DNA of 64,000 nt from Rhodoferax sp. GW822-FHT02A01 (GTDB taxonomy: Bacteria > Pseudomonadota > Gammaproteobacteria > Burkholderiales > Burkholderiaceae_C). The stretch is from contig NZ_CP152376.1 in the NCBI RefSeq assembly GCF_038784515.1, forward strand, positions 5,332,001 through 5,396,000, in the 5' to 3' direction. Positions 20,608 to 29,437 of the stretch are shown piece by piece. The notes under the pieces were generated by a model, which was given only the letters and a program-made list of their open reading frames with translations, was not told where the DNA came from and made no database searches. A program made the translations under genes and the position numbers. Each line of letters begins with the position of its first letter. Within the stretch, counting starts at the first letter, position 1.

Positions 20608-21525
20608 ATGAAAATTCCCGCCGCCACCAAGCACCTGCTGTGCACCGCCGCCATGTCGCTCCTGCCCTGTTCTGTGGTGCTGGCGCAGGGTGCCCCGGAG
20701 GTGCCGGCCACACCTGCGGTCAACACCCAGGCTGCCGGCAGCAAGTCCAGCATGGAGCGCGCGCTCAGCGAGGAAAACAACTGGTATTTCTCGTGGGGTT
20801 ACAGCCGCCAGCAGTACCAGGACTCGGACATCCACGTGTCGCAGCCAGGCTTGGGCAATGACTTCACGGTACATGGCGTGAAGGGCTCGGACTTCCCCAC
20901 CAGCACAAGCGATACGCTCAAGTCCCTCACCGAACTGGACCTGACCAATCCACAGGAAAACATCCGCATCGGCAAGTTCATGAACCCCGAGAAGACGTTT
21001 GCCATCGAGTTCTCGCTGGACCACAGCAAATACAACATCGACCACAACCAGAATGTGCCGGTGACCGGCACGATTGCCAATGCACCGGCTCCGGCTACCC
21101 TGGCCACGCCGGGCCAGTTCGACTATGCGCTGCACAACGGCCTGAACCACCTGATGGTCAATGCGGTGTGGTTCAAGCACCTGGCCGGACCTGAGCAGAA
21201 ACCGGGTGACCTGCAGCTGGTGAGCCGCGTGGGCGCCGGCATCCTTCTGCCGCACGCCGAGAACACCATCCTTGGCAACTCCGTCCAGGTGGGCCCCAAG
21301 AACGACAACATCTGCTGCTTCAACAAGGGCGACTGGTGGCAAGTCAACGGATGGACGGCCGGCGCTGAGGTGGGCCTGCGCTACACCATCTACAAGACGA
21401 TCTACCTGGAACTGACTTCCAAGTGGGCCTATGGTCAACTGCGCGGCGTGCCGGTGTACCAAGGCTCGGCCGACCAGACGCTCATCATGACAGAGCAGGT
21501 TCTGTCGACCGGCTTCCTGTTCTAA
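20608..21525 (+). CDS. Putative outer-membrane beta-barrel protein of unknown function
   Basis: A 305-residue protein with a signal peptide (MKIPAATKHLLCTAAMSLLP, cleavage near LAQG at about residue 27). The mature part has alternating aromatic/polar strands (NWYFSWGYSRQQY, FAIEFSLDHSKYNI, EVGLRYTIYKTIYLELTSKW) and ends in Phe (STGFLF), the usual C-terminal signature for BAM insertion. It shows some similarity in style to OmpW/PagL-like small barrels, but I do not recognise a named family. The frame is open upstream to 20482, but only the ATG at 20608 places the signal peptide at the N-terminus. Confidence 0.72.
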   Translation: MKIPAATKHLLCTAAMSLLPCSVVLAQGAPEVPATPAVNTQAAGSKSSMERALSEENNWYFSWGYSRQQYQDSDIHVSQPGLGNDFTVHGVKGSDFPTSTSDTLKSLTELDLTNPQENIRIGKFMNPEKTFAIEFSLDHSKYNIDHNQNVPVTGTIANAPAPATLATPGQFDYALHNGLNHLMVNAVWFKHLAGPEQKPGDLQLVSRVGAGILLPHAENTILGNSVQVGPKNDNICCFNKGDWWQVNGWTAGAEVGLRYTIYKTIYLELTSKWAYGQLRGVPVYQGSADQTLIMTEQVLSTGFLF

Positions 21526-21534
21526 GGTGGCAGT

Positions 21535-21561
21535 GGCAGGCCCCCCGCCACAGGGCCTGCC
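21535..21561. terminator. Hairpin between convergent genes
   Basis: A perfect 9-bp stem (GGCAGGCCC 21535-21543 with GGGCCTGCC 21553-21561) lies in the 45-bp gap between the converging outer-membrane protein and quinone oxidoreductase genes. It has no T run on either strand, so it may act as an mRNA 3'-end stabiliser or a weak bidirectional terminator. Confidence 0.45.
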
Positions 21562-21570
21562 ATCCTCCGC

Positions 21571-22566
21571 TTACAGCGTCAGGATCGTGCAACCCGTCGT
21601 CTGGCGTGCCTCCAGCGCGCGGTGGGCGGACTGCACATCTTCCAGCGCAAAGCGCTGGTCGATACGAATCTTCACATCCCCCGACAACACCACGGCAAAC
21701 AGCTCGTCGGCCATGGCCTGCGTGCTTTCGCGCGTGGCGATATGGGTGAACAAGGTCTGGCGCGTCACATAGATGGACCCTTTCGCACCCAGGATGCCGG
21801 GTGCAAACGGTGCCACCGGACCTGACGCATTGCCAAAGCTGGCCATCAGCCCAAACGGGGCCAGGCAGTCCAGGGACTTGTCCCAGGTGTCCTTGCCCAC
21901 CGAGTCGTACACCACCTTGACGCCCTTGCCTCCGGTGATTTCCTTGACACGTGCCAGAAAGTCTTCCTTGGCGTAATTGATGACGTGGGCCGCGCCGTTG
22001 GCCTTGGCCAATGCGCATTTGGCGTCAGAGCCGGCGGTGCCAATCAGTTGCAGGCCCAGCGCCTTGGCCCACTGGCAGGCTATCAGGCCCACGCCGCCCG
22101 CAGCCGCGTGGAACAGCACAAAGTCGCCCTTGTTCAAGCCGCCCTGCGGCAGGGTGCGCTTGAGCAGGTACTGCGCAGTGAGCCCCTTGAGCATCATGGC
22201 CGCACCGGTATCGAAATCGATGCCGTCCGGCAGCTTGCACACGCATTTGGCGGGCATCACCCGCAGATCGCAGTAGCTGCCCGGAGGCTGGCTGGCGTAG
22301 GCGGCACGGTCGCCGACCTGCAGGTGCGTCACGCCCTCGCCCACGGCTTCGATCACACCGGAGGCCTCCATGCCCAACTGCAAGGGCATCGGCATGGGGT
22401 ACAGGCCGCTGCGCTGGTACACGTCAATGAAATTCAGCCCCACGGCCTTGTGGCGGATGCGGATTTCACCCGGGCCGGGGTCACCCACCTGGACTTGGAC
22501 CAGCTGAAGTTTTTCGGGGCCGCCGTGTTCGGCGATGTGAATGGCTCTGGAGCTGTGTTGCGTCAT
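21571..22566 (-). CDS. NADPH:quinone oxidoreductase, zinc-independent MDR family
   Basis: A 331-residue medium-chain dehydrogenase/reductase. The N-terminal GroES-like part has GLNFIDVYQRSGLYPMPMP, a Qor hallmark. The Rossmann part has HAAAGGVGLIACQWAKALG near residue 155, the AAxGGVG nucleotide-binding loop of quinone oxidoreductases, followed by VYDSVGKDTW. Catalytic-zinc ligands are absent. It would reduce quinones with NADPH in the cytoplasm. The TGA is 45 bp from the converging gene; the SDR gene is 109 bp upstream. Confidence 0.92.
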   Translation of the reverse strand: MTQHSSRAIHIAEHGGPEKLQLVQVQVGDPGPGEIRIRHKAVGLNFIDVYQRSGLYPMPMPLQLGMEASGVIEAVGEGVTHLQVGDRAAYASQPPGSYCDLRVMPAKCVCKLPDGIDFDTGAAMMLKGLTAQYLLKRTLPQGGLNKGDFVLFHAAAGGVGLIACQWAKALGLQLIGTAGSDAKCALAKANGAAHVINYAKEDFLARVKEITGGKGVKVVYDSVGKDTWDKSLDCLAPFGLMASFGNASGPVAPFAPGILGAKGSIYVTRQTLFTHIATRESTQAMADELFAVVLSGDVKIRIDQRFALEDVQSAHRALEARQTTGCTILTL

Positions 22567-22675
22567 GGTCTATTCGAACGGGTTATGCGGGACAGAAGGA
22601 AAAGGACTGCACGATGGTGCCACGAAACCAATTTCGGCGTAGTGCCGGGCCCGAAGACCGATGCACGCCAGCCGG

Positions 22676-23467
22676 TTAAAACGTGCCCGGAAAGGCGCCG
22701 CCATCGGCCAGGATGTTCTGGCCGTTGATATACCCCGCATGCTGGCTGCACAAGAAGGCACAGACTGCACCGAACTCGGCCGCCTGCCCCAGACGCTTGG
22801 CTGGAATGGCGGCAATCCGGCGCTGGGTGACGGACTCCAGGCTATCGCCCGTCTTGGCCGCCGCAGCCTGGTAGTTGGACTTCAAGCGATCGGTATCAAA
22901 GGCACCGGGCAACAGGTTGTTGATGGTCACCCCGTGCGCTGCTACACCACTGCGTGCCAGACCCGCGACAAAGCCCGTGAGGCCACTGCGCGCGCCATTG
23001 GACAGGCCCAGGCTGTCGATAGGCGCCTTCACGGCACTGGAGGTGATGTTGACGATGCGCCCAAAACCGCGACTGGCCATGCCGTCAACCGTGGCCTTGA
23101 TCAACTCGATCGGTGTGAGCATATTGGCGTCCACGGCGCGCAGCCAGGCATCGCGGTCCCAATCGCGGAAGTCCCCGGTGGGCGGTCCACCTGCATTGGT
23201 GACCACGATGTCGAAGTCCGCGCGCAGGGCCAGCACGTCGGCGCGACCGGCTGCGCTGGTGATGTCCCGGGCGCATTGCAACACCTTTGCGCCACTCGCC
23301 TGCGCATCTGCCACCAGCGTGTCGGCTGCCGCCTGCAGTGCCTCGCTGCCACGCGCCACGATCAACACGTTGACGCCTTCACGCACCAGTGCCTGCGCGC
23401 AGCCAAAGCCCAGCCCCTTGCTGGCTCCGCACACCAGAGCCCATTTGCCTGCAATTCCCAAATCCAT
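22676..23467 (-). CDS. SDR-family oxidoreductase with an atypical active site
   Basis: A 263-residue Rossmann protein of classical SDR length. It has the cofactor loop GASKGLGFG (residues 14-22), VTNAGGPPTG (89-98) and the serine stretch NITSSAVKAP (140-149), plus the C-terminal GQNILADGGAFPG. The catalytic YxxxK is missing: where it should lie, residues 155-160 read LSNGAR and no tyrosine occurs between 144 and 175. A related group of SDR proteins uses such LSN-R variants; the reaction is not known. The ATG at 23467 has GGAGCG upstream and matches family N-termini. It is downstream of the EamA gene by 20 bp. Confidence 0.85.
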   Translation of the reverse strand: MDLGIAGKWALVCGASKGLGFGCAQALVREGVNVLIVARGSEALQAAADTLVADAQASGAKVLQCARDITSAAGRADVLALRADFDIVVTNAGGPPTGDFRDWDRDAWLRAVDANMLTPIELIKATVDGMASRGFGRIVNITSSAVKAPIDSLGLSNGARSGLTGFVAGLARSGVAAHGVTINNLLPGAFDTDRLKSNYQAAAAKTGDSLESVTQRRIAAIPAKRLGQAAEFGAVCAFLCSQHAGYINGQNILADGGAFPGTF

Positions 23468-23487
23468 GTTCCGCTCCTGAAAATTCC

Positions 23488-24414
23488 TTAGGCGGTAAAC
23501 CGGGGCCGGCTGCACACATAAATGCCCGCCAACACCAGCACCGTTCCCACCACCACCCAACCGGTAAAAGGTTCGCCCAACAGCAGCACACCCATGGTGA
23601 TGGTGGACATCGGCCCCACCATGCCTACCTGGGAAGCCAGCCCGGAGCCTATGCGTTCAATGGCCATCATCACCAGCAGCACCGGTATCACGGTACAGCC
23701 CACGGCGTTGAGCAACGAAAGCCAGATCACCTCGGGAGCCACTGACAATGCCGCATCCAAGGGGCGCATGATCACGAACTGCGCAATGCAGCAGACACAG
23801 GCCACGCTGGTGGCCAGCCCGACCAGGCGCAGCGAGCCCAGCCGTTTGACCAGTTCGCCGCTGTAGGACAGGTAAATGGCGTAGCTCACCGCGCTCAAAA
23901 AAACCAGCACGGTTCCCAGTGCCACATCGGTGCCGGCCAGATTCACCTCGTGGCCAAACACCACCATCACACCGGCATAGCTGATGGCCATGCCCAGTGC
24001 CTGGTTGCGTTGTATGGGCTTGCCATAGAGCACTCGGCCCAGCACCAGTACCAGCGTGGGGTTGAGGTACAGGATCAGGCGCTCCAGAGAGGCGCTGATG
24101 TACGCCAGCCCGGCAAAGTCCAGAAAGCTGGCCAGGTAGTAGCCCGTCACGCCCAGGCCCAGCACACCAAGCTTGTCGGCTGTGCTGAGCGCCGGGGGCG
24201 AGACGCCATTGCGCGGCCGTCCAGTCCACCAGGCAATCAGCAGAAAGAACGGCAGCGCAAACAGCATGCGCAGCATGATGAGCGTGATGGCGTCCACCCC
24301 ATGGCGATAGGCCAGCTTGACGATGATGGCCTTGGCGCTGAAAGCGACGGCACCGACCACGGCCAGTATCAGCCCGGTGGCCATGGATGGCGACCTCGGT
24401 TGTGGCGCGTTCAC
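23488..24414 (-). CDS. EamA/DMT-family transporter
   Basis: A 308-residue inner-membrane protein with about ten hydrophobic helices in two EamA repeats. The first repeat has VGAVAFSAKAIIVKLAY and LMLRMLFALPFFLL; the second has TVLVFLSAVSYAIYLSYSGEL and ASQVGMVGPMSTITMGVLLLGE, the usual family pattern near helix 9. The start codon is GTG. The substrate is unknown; such proteins export amino acids or metabolites. It begins 1 bp after the DUF808 stop and ends 20 bp before the SDR gene, so these three genes probably share a transcript. Confidence 0.9.
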   Translation of the reverse strand: MNAPQPRSPSMATGLILAVVGAVAFSAKAIIVKLAYRHGVDAITLIMLRMLFALPFFLLIAWWTGRPRNGVSPPALSTADKLGVLGLGVTGYYLASFLDFAGLAYISASLERLILYLNPTLVLVLGRVLYGKPIQRNQALGMAISYAGVMVVFGHEVNLAGTDVALGTVLVFLSAVSYAIYLSYSGELVKRLGSLRLVGLATSVACVCCIAQFVIMRPLDAALSVAPEVIWLSLLNAVGCTVIPVLLVMMAIERIGSGLASQVGMVGPMSTITMGVLLLGEPFTGWVVVGTVLVLAGIYVCSRPRFTA

Positions 24415-24415
24415 T

Positions 24416-25369
24416 TCAACGCCCTTTGATCAATTGCCACAGCTTTTGCGCAGCCAGCACAAGCGCCAACACCAGGGCGCCCGCCAGCACACCGACCAAC
24501 ATGTCAAAGCCCAGAGAGACAGCCGGCTTCAGCATGGCATCCACCGCGGCGACTCCGCTTGTCACCTGCTCCTGCACGGACTGCGCCGCATGGTGCAGCA
24601 AGGGCAATCCATGGGACAGGATGCCGCCGCCCACCAGGAACATGGCGGCAGTACCCACCACCGACAAGGTCTTCATCAGCCAGGGCGCCGCATCGAGCAG
24701 CCACAATCCCACGGCGTGCTTCCAGCCCGTGCCCGCCACGGCCGTGGGTCGGCGGCTGAGGTACAAGCCCAAGTCGTCGATCTTCACGATGCCCGCCACC
24801 AGCCCGTAGACACCCACCGTCATCACGATGGATACGCCCACCAGCACCGCCAGTTGGGTGGTCCAGGAACTGCCTTGCACCGTTCCCAAAGTGATGGCAA
24901 TGATCTCGGCAGACAGCACAAAGTCGGTCCGTATCGCCCCTTTGATCTTGTCCTTCTCCAGTGCCACCAGATCCACCGACGGGTCGGCCAGCGCCTGCAT
25001 CAGCTCTTCATCCAGATCGTCCGGATGGTCGCCCCTGTGCATCCAGCTGTGGGCGATTTTCTCGAACCCTTCAAAGCACAGGTAGGCCCCGCCCAGCATC
25101 AACAGCGGCGTGATCAGCCAGGGCAGCGTCACGCTCAGGATCAGGGCCAGGGGCACCAGGATCGCCTTGTTGAGCAGCGAACCCTTGCCCACGGCCCACA
25201 CCACCGGCAGTTCCCGATCGGCGGCCACGCCGCTGACCTGCTGCGCATTGAGCGCCAGATCGTCACCCAGCACACCAGCCGTCTTGCGTGCGGCCACTTT
25301 GGTCAACAGCGCCACATCGTCCAGTACGGTGGCAATGTCATCGATCAGGGCAAAGAGGCTGCTGGCCAT
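24416..25369 (-). CDS. DUF808 inner-membrane protein (YedI-like)
   Basis: About 317 residues. It starts MASSLFALIDDIATVLDDVA and continues KVAARKTAGVLGDDLALNAQ, the unmistakable DUF808 beginning. FEGFEKIAHSW near residue 95, KIKGAIRTDFVLSAEI near 125 and several long hydrophobic helices follow. E. coli YedI is the reference member; its function is unknown. An ATG four codons further upstream (25381) is possible, but the conserved start is at 25369. First gene of the DUF808-EamA-SDR directon. Confidence 0.9.
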   Translation of the reverse strand: MASSLFALIDDIATVLDDVALLTKVAARKTAGVLGDDLALNAQQVSGVAADRELPVVWAVGKGSLLNKAILVPLALILSVTLPWLITPLLMLGGAYLCFEGFEKIAHSWMHRGDHPDDLDEELMQALADPSVDLVALEKDKIKGAIRTDFVLSAEIIAITLGTVQGSSWTTQLAVLVGVSIVMTVGVYGLVAGIVKIDDLGLYLSRRPTAVAGTGWKHAVGLWLLDAAPWLMKTLSVVGTAAMFLVGGGILSHGLPLLHHAAQSVQEQVTSGVAAVDAMLKPAVSLGFDMLVGVLAGALVLALVLAAQKLWQLIKGR

Positions 25370-25535
25370 AGGGGGAAGCACACCAGGTGCCGTTCAAGTA
25401 GTGGAACGGGGCAGCATAGCAAATCCCGGCAGTGAGCCCATGGCCCCACGCGCCCTGGGGCGGTTGTGAAAATGGCACAAGCTTCGCCCAGACCCCGTGG
25501 GTCCTGTAGCACAATGGGCCAAAAAAAGACCGCCT

Positions 25536-26063
25536 ATGCCACAAACCGCTTCCACGCCTGCATTTGAATTGCTAGAGGCACCGACCGTGCTGGACATCGA
25601 GGCCTCAGGCTTCGGGCGCAACAGCTACCCCATTGAAGTCGGTTTTGTGCTGCCCAACGGCCGTACCTTTTGTTCCCTGATACGCCCCCAGCCGCATTGG
25701 ACCCATTGGGATGAGCAGGCCGCGCACACCCACCACATCCCGCGCCATCTGCTCACTGAACGGGGGCTACCCGTAGAAGAAGTGGCCGCGCGCCTGAATG
25801 CTGATTTGCGTGGCCTGACGGTGTATTCCGACGGCTGGGCCAATGACTACAGCTGGCTGGGCGCCCTGTATGACGAGGCCGAGATGAGTCCGAGTTTTCG
25901 CCTGGAGAACCTGCGCATGCTGCTGACCGAGGCCGAGGCCGACCAGTGGCACATGGTCAAGGCCGAGGTCAGTTCCGAGCGTGGTGCGCAACGCCATCGC
26001 GCCAGCTCGGACGCGCGTCTGCTGCAGCTGACCTTTCAGCGCCTGCGCAGCGCAGCCCACTGA
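25536..26063 (+). CDS. 3'-5' exonuclease, DEDD superfamily
   Basis: A 175-residue protein with the DEDD exonuclease pattern: TVLDIEASGFG (motif I with D-x-E) near residue 17, VYSDGWANDYSWLGALYDE (motif II Asp) near 95, and QRHRASSDARLLQL (His and Asp of motif III) near 150. This is an RNase T/DNA polymerase III epsilon-like fold with no other domain. The RNA or DNA substrate is not known. A GTG at 25497 is in frame, but the ATG at 25536 keeps the core intact. It is followed 9 bp later by dusC. Confidence 0.82.
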   Translation: MPQTASTPAFELLEAPTVLDIEASGFGRNSYPIEVGFVLPNGRTFCSLIRPQPHWTHWDEQAAHTHHIPRHLLTERGLPVEEVAARLNADLRGLTVYSDGWANDYSWLGALYDEAEMSPSFRLENLRMLLTEAEADQWHMVKAEVSSERGAQRHRASSDARLLQLTFQRLRSAAH

Positions 26064-26072
26064 AGCGCCGTC

Positions 26073-27080
26073 TTGGAGCAAGCTGCCGACACGCTATTGC
26101 TGGCGCCCATGGAGGGTCTGCTGGACTTCGTGCTGCGTGACATCCTGACCCGCAGCGGCGGCATAGACCGTTGCGTGTCCGAATTCATACGCGTCACCAA
26201 CACCCTGCTGCCCACCCGCACTTTCGAGCGCATCATCCCCGAGTTGCACAACGGCGGACGCACTTGTGCGGGCGTTCCGGTACGTGCCCAGTTGCTCGGC
26301 TCAGACCCGGCGTGCCTGGCCGAAAACGCGGCACAACTGGCGACGCTGGGCCCGCACGGCATTGACCTGAACTTCGGCTGCCCGGCCAAGGTGGTCAACC
26401 GCCATGGCGGCGGTGCCGCCTTGCTGGATGAGCCGGAGCTGCTCTACCGCATCGTCGCGGCGGTTCGCCACGCCGTTCCGGCGCACATGCCGGTCTCCGC
26501 CAAGATGCGCCTGGGTGTGCACGACGACAGCCGCGCCGAAGAGTGCGCCCTGGCGCTGCAAGCCGGCGGTGCAGAAGAACTGGTGGTGCATGCCCGCACC
26601 AAGGCCGACGCTTATCGGCCACCGGCCTACTGGGCGCGCATAGCGGATATCTGCGCCGTGGTCCGCGTCCCGGTGATTGCCAATGGAGAAATCTGGAACG
26701 TGCAGGACGCGCTGCGCTGCCGCGAACTATCCGGCTGCCACCGCCTCATGCTGGGGCGAGGCATGGTGACCGACCCCGGCCTGGCGCTGGCCATTCGTGC
26801 CCACGACAGCGGCATGGCGCCCTACGCCGATCTGGCGCAGGAACACCCGGCCCTGATTGCCTGGCCGTCCCTGCTGCCTTTGATGGCGGACTTCTGGATG
26901 CTGGTGCGTACCCGGCTGGACCGCAAGAAACAGTGCGGGCGCCTCAAGCAGTGGCTGAACTTTCTGCGCCACCGCTACGCGCAAGCCGAGGGGGTCTACC
27001 AGGCCCTGCGGACCGTTACCGATCCACTGCTGATAGACCAGTGGATGGCCGATCAGTTGGCTAAGCCAGGGGGCGCTTGA
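26073..27080 (+). CDS. dusC: tRNA-dihydrouridine synthase DusC
   Basis: A 335-residue TIM-barrel flavoenzyme. The start region LLLAPMEGLLDFVLR is the DusC form of the FMN-binding entry motif. GIDLNFGCPAKVVNRHGGGA near residue 95 holds the catalytic cysteine in GCP, and ELVVHARTKADAY near 170 is the KxRxG-equivalent. It reduces uridine 16 in the D-loop of tRNAs. A TTG at 26073 is the only start codon that fits ahead of the conserved core, so a non-ATG start is likely. The last 20 bp overlap the 3' end of the opposite-strand GNAT gene. Confidence 0.9.
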   Translation: MEQAADTLLLAPMEGLLDFVLRDILTRSGGIDRCVSEFIRVTNTLLPTRTFERIIPELHNGGRTCAGVPVRAQLLGSDPACLAENAAQLATLGPHGIDLNFGCPAKVVNRHGGGAALLDEPELLYRIVAAVRHAVPAHMPVSAKMRLGVHDDSRAEECALALQAGGAEELVVHARTKADAYRPPAYWARIADICAVVRVPVIANGEIWNVQDALRCRELSGCHRLMLGRGMVTDPGLALAIRAHDSGMAPYADLAQEHPALIAWPSLLPLMADFWMLVRTRLDRKKQCGRLKQWLNFLRHRYAQAEGVYQALRTVTDPLLIDQWMADQLAKPGGA

Positions 27081-27588
27081 GGCGGATTTCCTCGACCTTG
27101 ACGCCGCCGATGGCGACGGTCTTGGCACTGGGCAACTCGCGCTTGAGGCCGGCCAATTCAAAAAAGCGCATGGCGCGGTCATTGGCAATAGGCAGCCAGA
27201 TGCTGACGTGGGTACAGCCCTCGTCCTGCAAGCCTTCACGGGCGGCGTCCCACAATGCCAGGCCTACACCTTTGGACCAGTGGCTGGCAGCCACGTAGAT
27301 AGCCCAGATCTCGCCCATGGTGGGCGGCGTGCCCTTGTCGCGCGAGCGGTCAAAACCGACAAAGCCGACGATTTTGTCTTCGTCGATGGCCACCAGCACC
27401 TGGGGTTCAGCGTATTCAATGGCTTCGCGCCAGTAGGCCTGACGTTTGTCCAGGGGCACCACGGGAATGGGTGCATCAATGGTGATGGTCTTGAAAGCGT
27501 CGCGAACGGTGGCGTTGTGGAGTTCGGCGATTTGTTTGGCATCGCGCAAGGTGGCGGGACGCACTTTATAGGTTGTCGTACTGGACAT
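27061..27588 (-). CDS. GNAT-family N-acetyltransferase
   Basis: A 175-residue single-domain protein. VRPATLRDAKQIAELHN begins the fold, GEIWAIYVAASHWSKGVGLALWDAA (about residues 95-120) holds the acetyl-CoA-binding R/QxxGxG-like loop (here SKGVGLAL), and NDRAMRFFELAGLK near 140 is the conserved motif B/C region. The acceptor is unknown. The frame is open upstream but only the ATG at 27588 gives a normal N-terminus. It is divergent from the acyl-CoA synthetase. Confidence 0.88.
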   Translation of the reverse strand: MSSTTTYKVRPATLRDAKQIAELHNATVRDAFKTITIDAPIPVVPLDKRQAYWREAIEYAEPQVLVAIDEDKIVGFVGFDRSRDKGTPPTMGEIWAIYVAASHWSKGVGLALWDAAREGLQDEGCTHVSIWLPIANDRAMRFFELAGLKRELPSAKTVAIGGVKVEEIRLKRPLA

Positions 27589-27714
27589 GTAGTTACGTAA
27601 ACGAAAGCGAAATGACAAAAGTGCAATTGTCGCCGGAAATGCCCCCGGGCTCCTTACGGCCCTCCAATGCCCCGATACAGACCCCCGCTTCCCGTGTATC
27701 CTCCTGACCCGCCC

Positions 27715-29427
27715 ATGACCACTTCCTTGACCGTCACCCCGCAAGATCTCCCTCTGGCTTGTCTGTACCGCTGGGAGCGCGAACGTGCAGACCAGGTCTA
27801 CCTGAGCCAACCCATGGGCGAGGGCGAAATACTGGATATCACCTGGGGCCAAGCCGCAGACCAAGTGCGGCGCATGGCCACCTGGCTGCAGGCGCAGGGC
27901 TGGCCCGCGGGCAGCCGTGTGGCCATCATCGGCAAGAACAGTGCCCACTGGCTACTGGCCGATCTGGCCATCTTCATGGCGGGTCATGTGTCGGTGCCGG
28001 TCTACCCAACCTTCCATGCCGAAGCCCTGGACTTCATCCTGGCGCACAGCGAGGCCAAGGCCGCCTTCATCGGCAAGCTCGACGGCATTGGCAGTCTGAA
28101 AGGTTGCCTGGCCAGTGGCCTGCCCCTGATCACGCTGCCCTTGGCCCCCACACTGCCTGCACTGCAATGGACCGACCTGGTGGGCGCCACCGCGCCGCTG
28201 CAAGGCGACTTCTGCCCCGCTGCGGAGACACTGGCTACGGTGATGTACACCTCTGGCACCACCGGCCAACCCAAGGGCGTGATGCACAGCTTTGGCGCCC
28301 TGGCGTTTTCGGTCAGCAGCGCCCTGCTGCGCGTTCCCATGTTCGGCACCGACCGCATGCTGTCCTACCTGCCGCTGGCCCATATTGCCGAGCGCATCCT
28401 GATCGAACAGGCGGCGCTGCGCATTGGTGCCCACCTGTTCTTTGCCGAATCGCAGGACACCTTCATTCTGGATGTCCAGCGTGCCCGGCCCACGGTGTTC
28501 TTCTCGGTGCCGCGGCTGTGGCTCAAGTTCCAGCAGGGCGTGCATGCCAAGCTGCCTCCGCCGCTGCTCAAAGTCCTGGTACACCTGCCGCTGCTGGGTT
28601 CGCTGGTGCGGCGCAAGGTGCTGCAGGGTCTGGGACTAGACCAATGCAGGCTGGCGGCTGGTGGCGCCGCGCCCATGCCGACCGAGTTGCTGGGCTGGTA
28701 CCACCGACTGGGCCTGGACTTGATCGAGGTGTATGGCATGACCGAGATGTGCGGCGCCTCCCACTCCACCATGCCGGGCGCCTTTGAAGTCGGCTCCGTG
28801 GGCCTGGTCGCAGACGGTTTTGCATGCCGCATTGCGCCGGACAACGGCGAGATCCAGGTGCGTGCGCCCTGCCTCACCAGCGGCTACTTCAAGCAGCCCG
28901 AGCTCACCGCCGCCATGATGACCGAGGACGGCTGGATGCGCACCGGCGACAAGGGGCAGATCGATGCCACGGGCCGCCTGCGCATCACCGGGCGAGTCAA
29001 GGACCTGTTCAAGACCAGCAAGGGCAAGTACGTTGCACCCGCACCGATTGAAGACCTGCTGACGCAGCACCCGGATGTGGAAGCCTGCGTGGTCACCGGC
29101 GCCAACTTCTCGCAACCGTTTGCACTGCTGCTGCTCAGCGCTGCCGCCATGGAGCGTAGCCGGTCGGACGCCGGACACAAAGTGCTGGAGGCCTCCCTGC
29201 TGACCCTGTTGCAGACCGTGAATGCCCAACTGGACGCCCATGAGCGCCTGGACATGCTGGTCGTGGTGGCCGATACCTGGACCGCCGAAAACGGCATGGT
29301 CACGCCTACGCTCAAGGTCAAGCGCGCGCGCATCGAGGAAACCTACGCGGTGCGCTACACGCGCTGGCTGGACCACAGGCGCCCCGTGGTATGGGCCCAT
29401 CCCATTGACGCGCATCAGACCCACTAG
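27715..29427 (+). CDS. Long-chain fatty acid--CoA ligase (AMP-binding protein)
   Basis: A 570-residue adenylate-forming enzyme. The P-loop-like AMP-binding motif MYTSGTTGQPKGVMHSFG is near residue 175, the VYGMTEMCG motif near 340, and GWMRTGDKGQIDATGRLRITGRVKD near 400. It is of the FAA/FadD-like class that forms acyl-CoA via acyl-AMP. The frame is open to 27667, but the ATG at 27715 is the best start. The downstream cytochrome gene begins 10 bp after the stop, so it may share the transcript. The precise chain-length range cannot be read from sequence. Confidence 0.88.
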   Translation: MTTSLTVTPQDLPLACLYRWERERADQVYLSQPMGEGEILDITWGQAADQVRRMATWLQAQGWPAGSRVAIIGKNSAHWLLADLAIFMAGHVSVPVYPTFHAEALDFILAHSEAKAAFIGKLDGIGSLKGCLASGLPLITLPLAPTLPALQWTDLVGATAPLQGDFCPAAETLATVMYTSGTTGQPKGVMHSFGALAFSVSSALLRVPMFGTDRMLSYLPLAHIAERILIEQAALRIGAHLFFAESQDTFILDVQRARPTVFFSVPRLWLKFQQGVHAKLPPPLLKVLVHLPLLGSLVRRKVLQGLGLDQCRLAAGGAAPMPTELLGWYHRLGLDLIEVYGMTEMCGASHSTMPGAFEVGSVGLVADGFACRIAPDNGEIQVRAPCLTSGYFKQPELTAAMMTEDGWMRTGDKGQIDATGRLRITGRVKDLFKTSKGKYVAPAPIEDLLTQHPDVEACVVTGANFSQPFALLLLSAAAMERSRSDAGHKVLEASLLTLLQTVNAQLDAHERLDMLVVVADTWTAENGMVTPTLKVKRARIEETYAVRYTRWLDHRRPVVWAHPIDAHQTH

Positions 29428-29437
29428 GCTGATGCAC

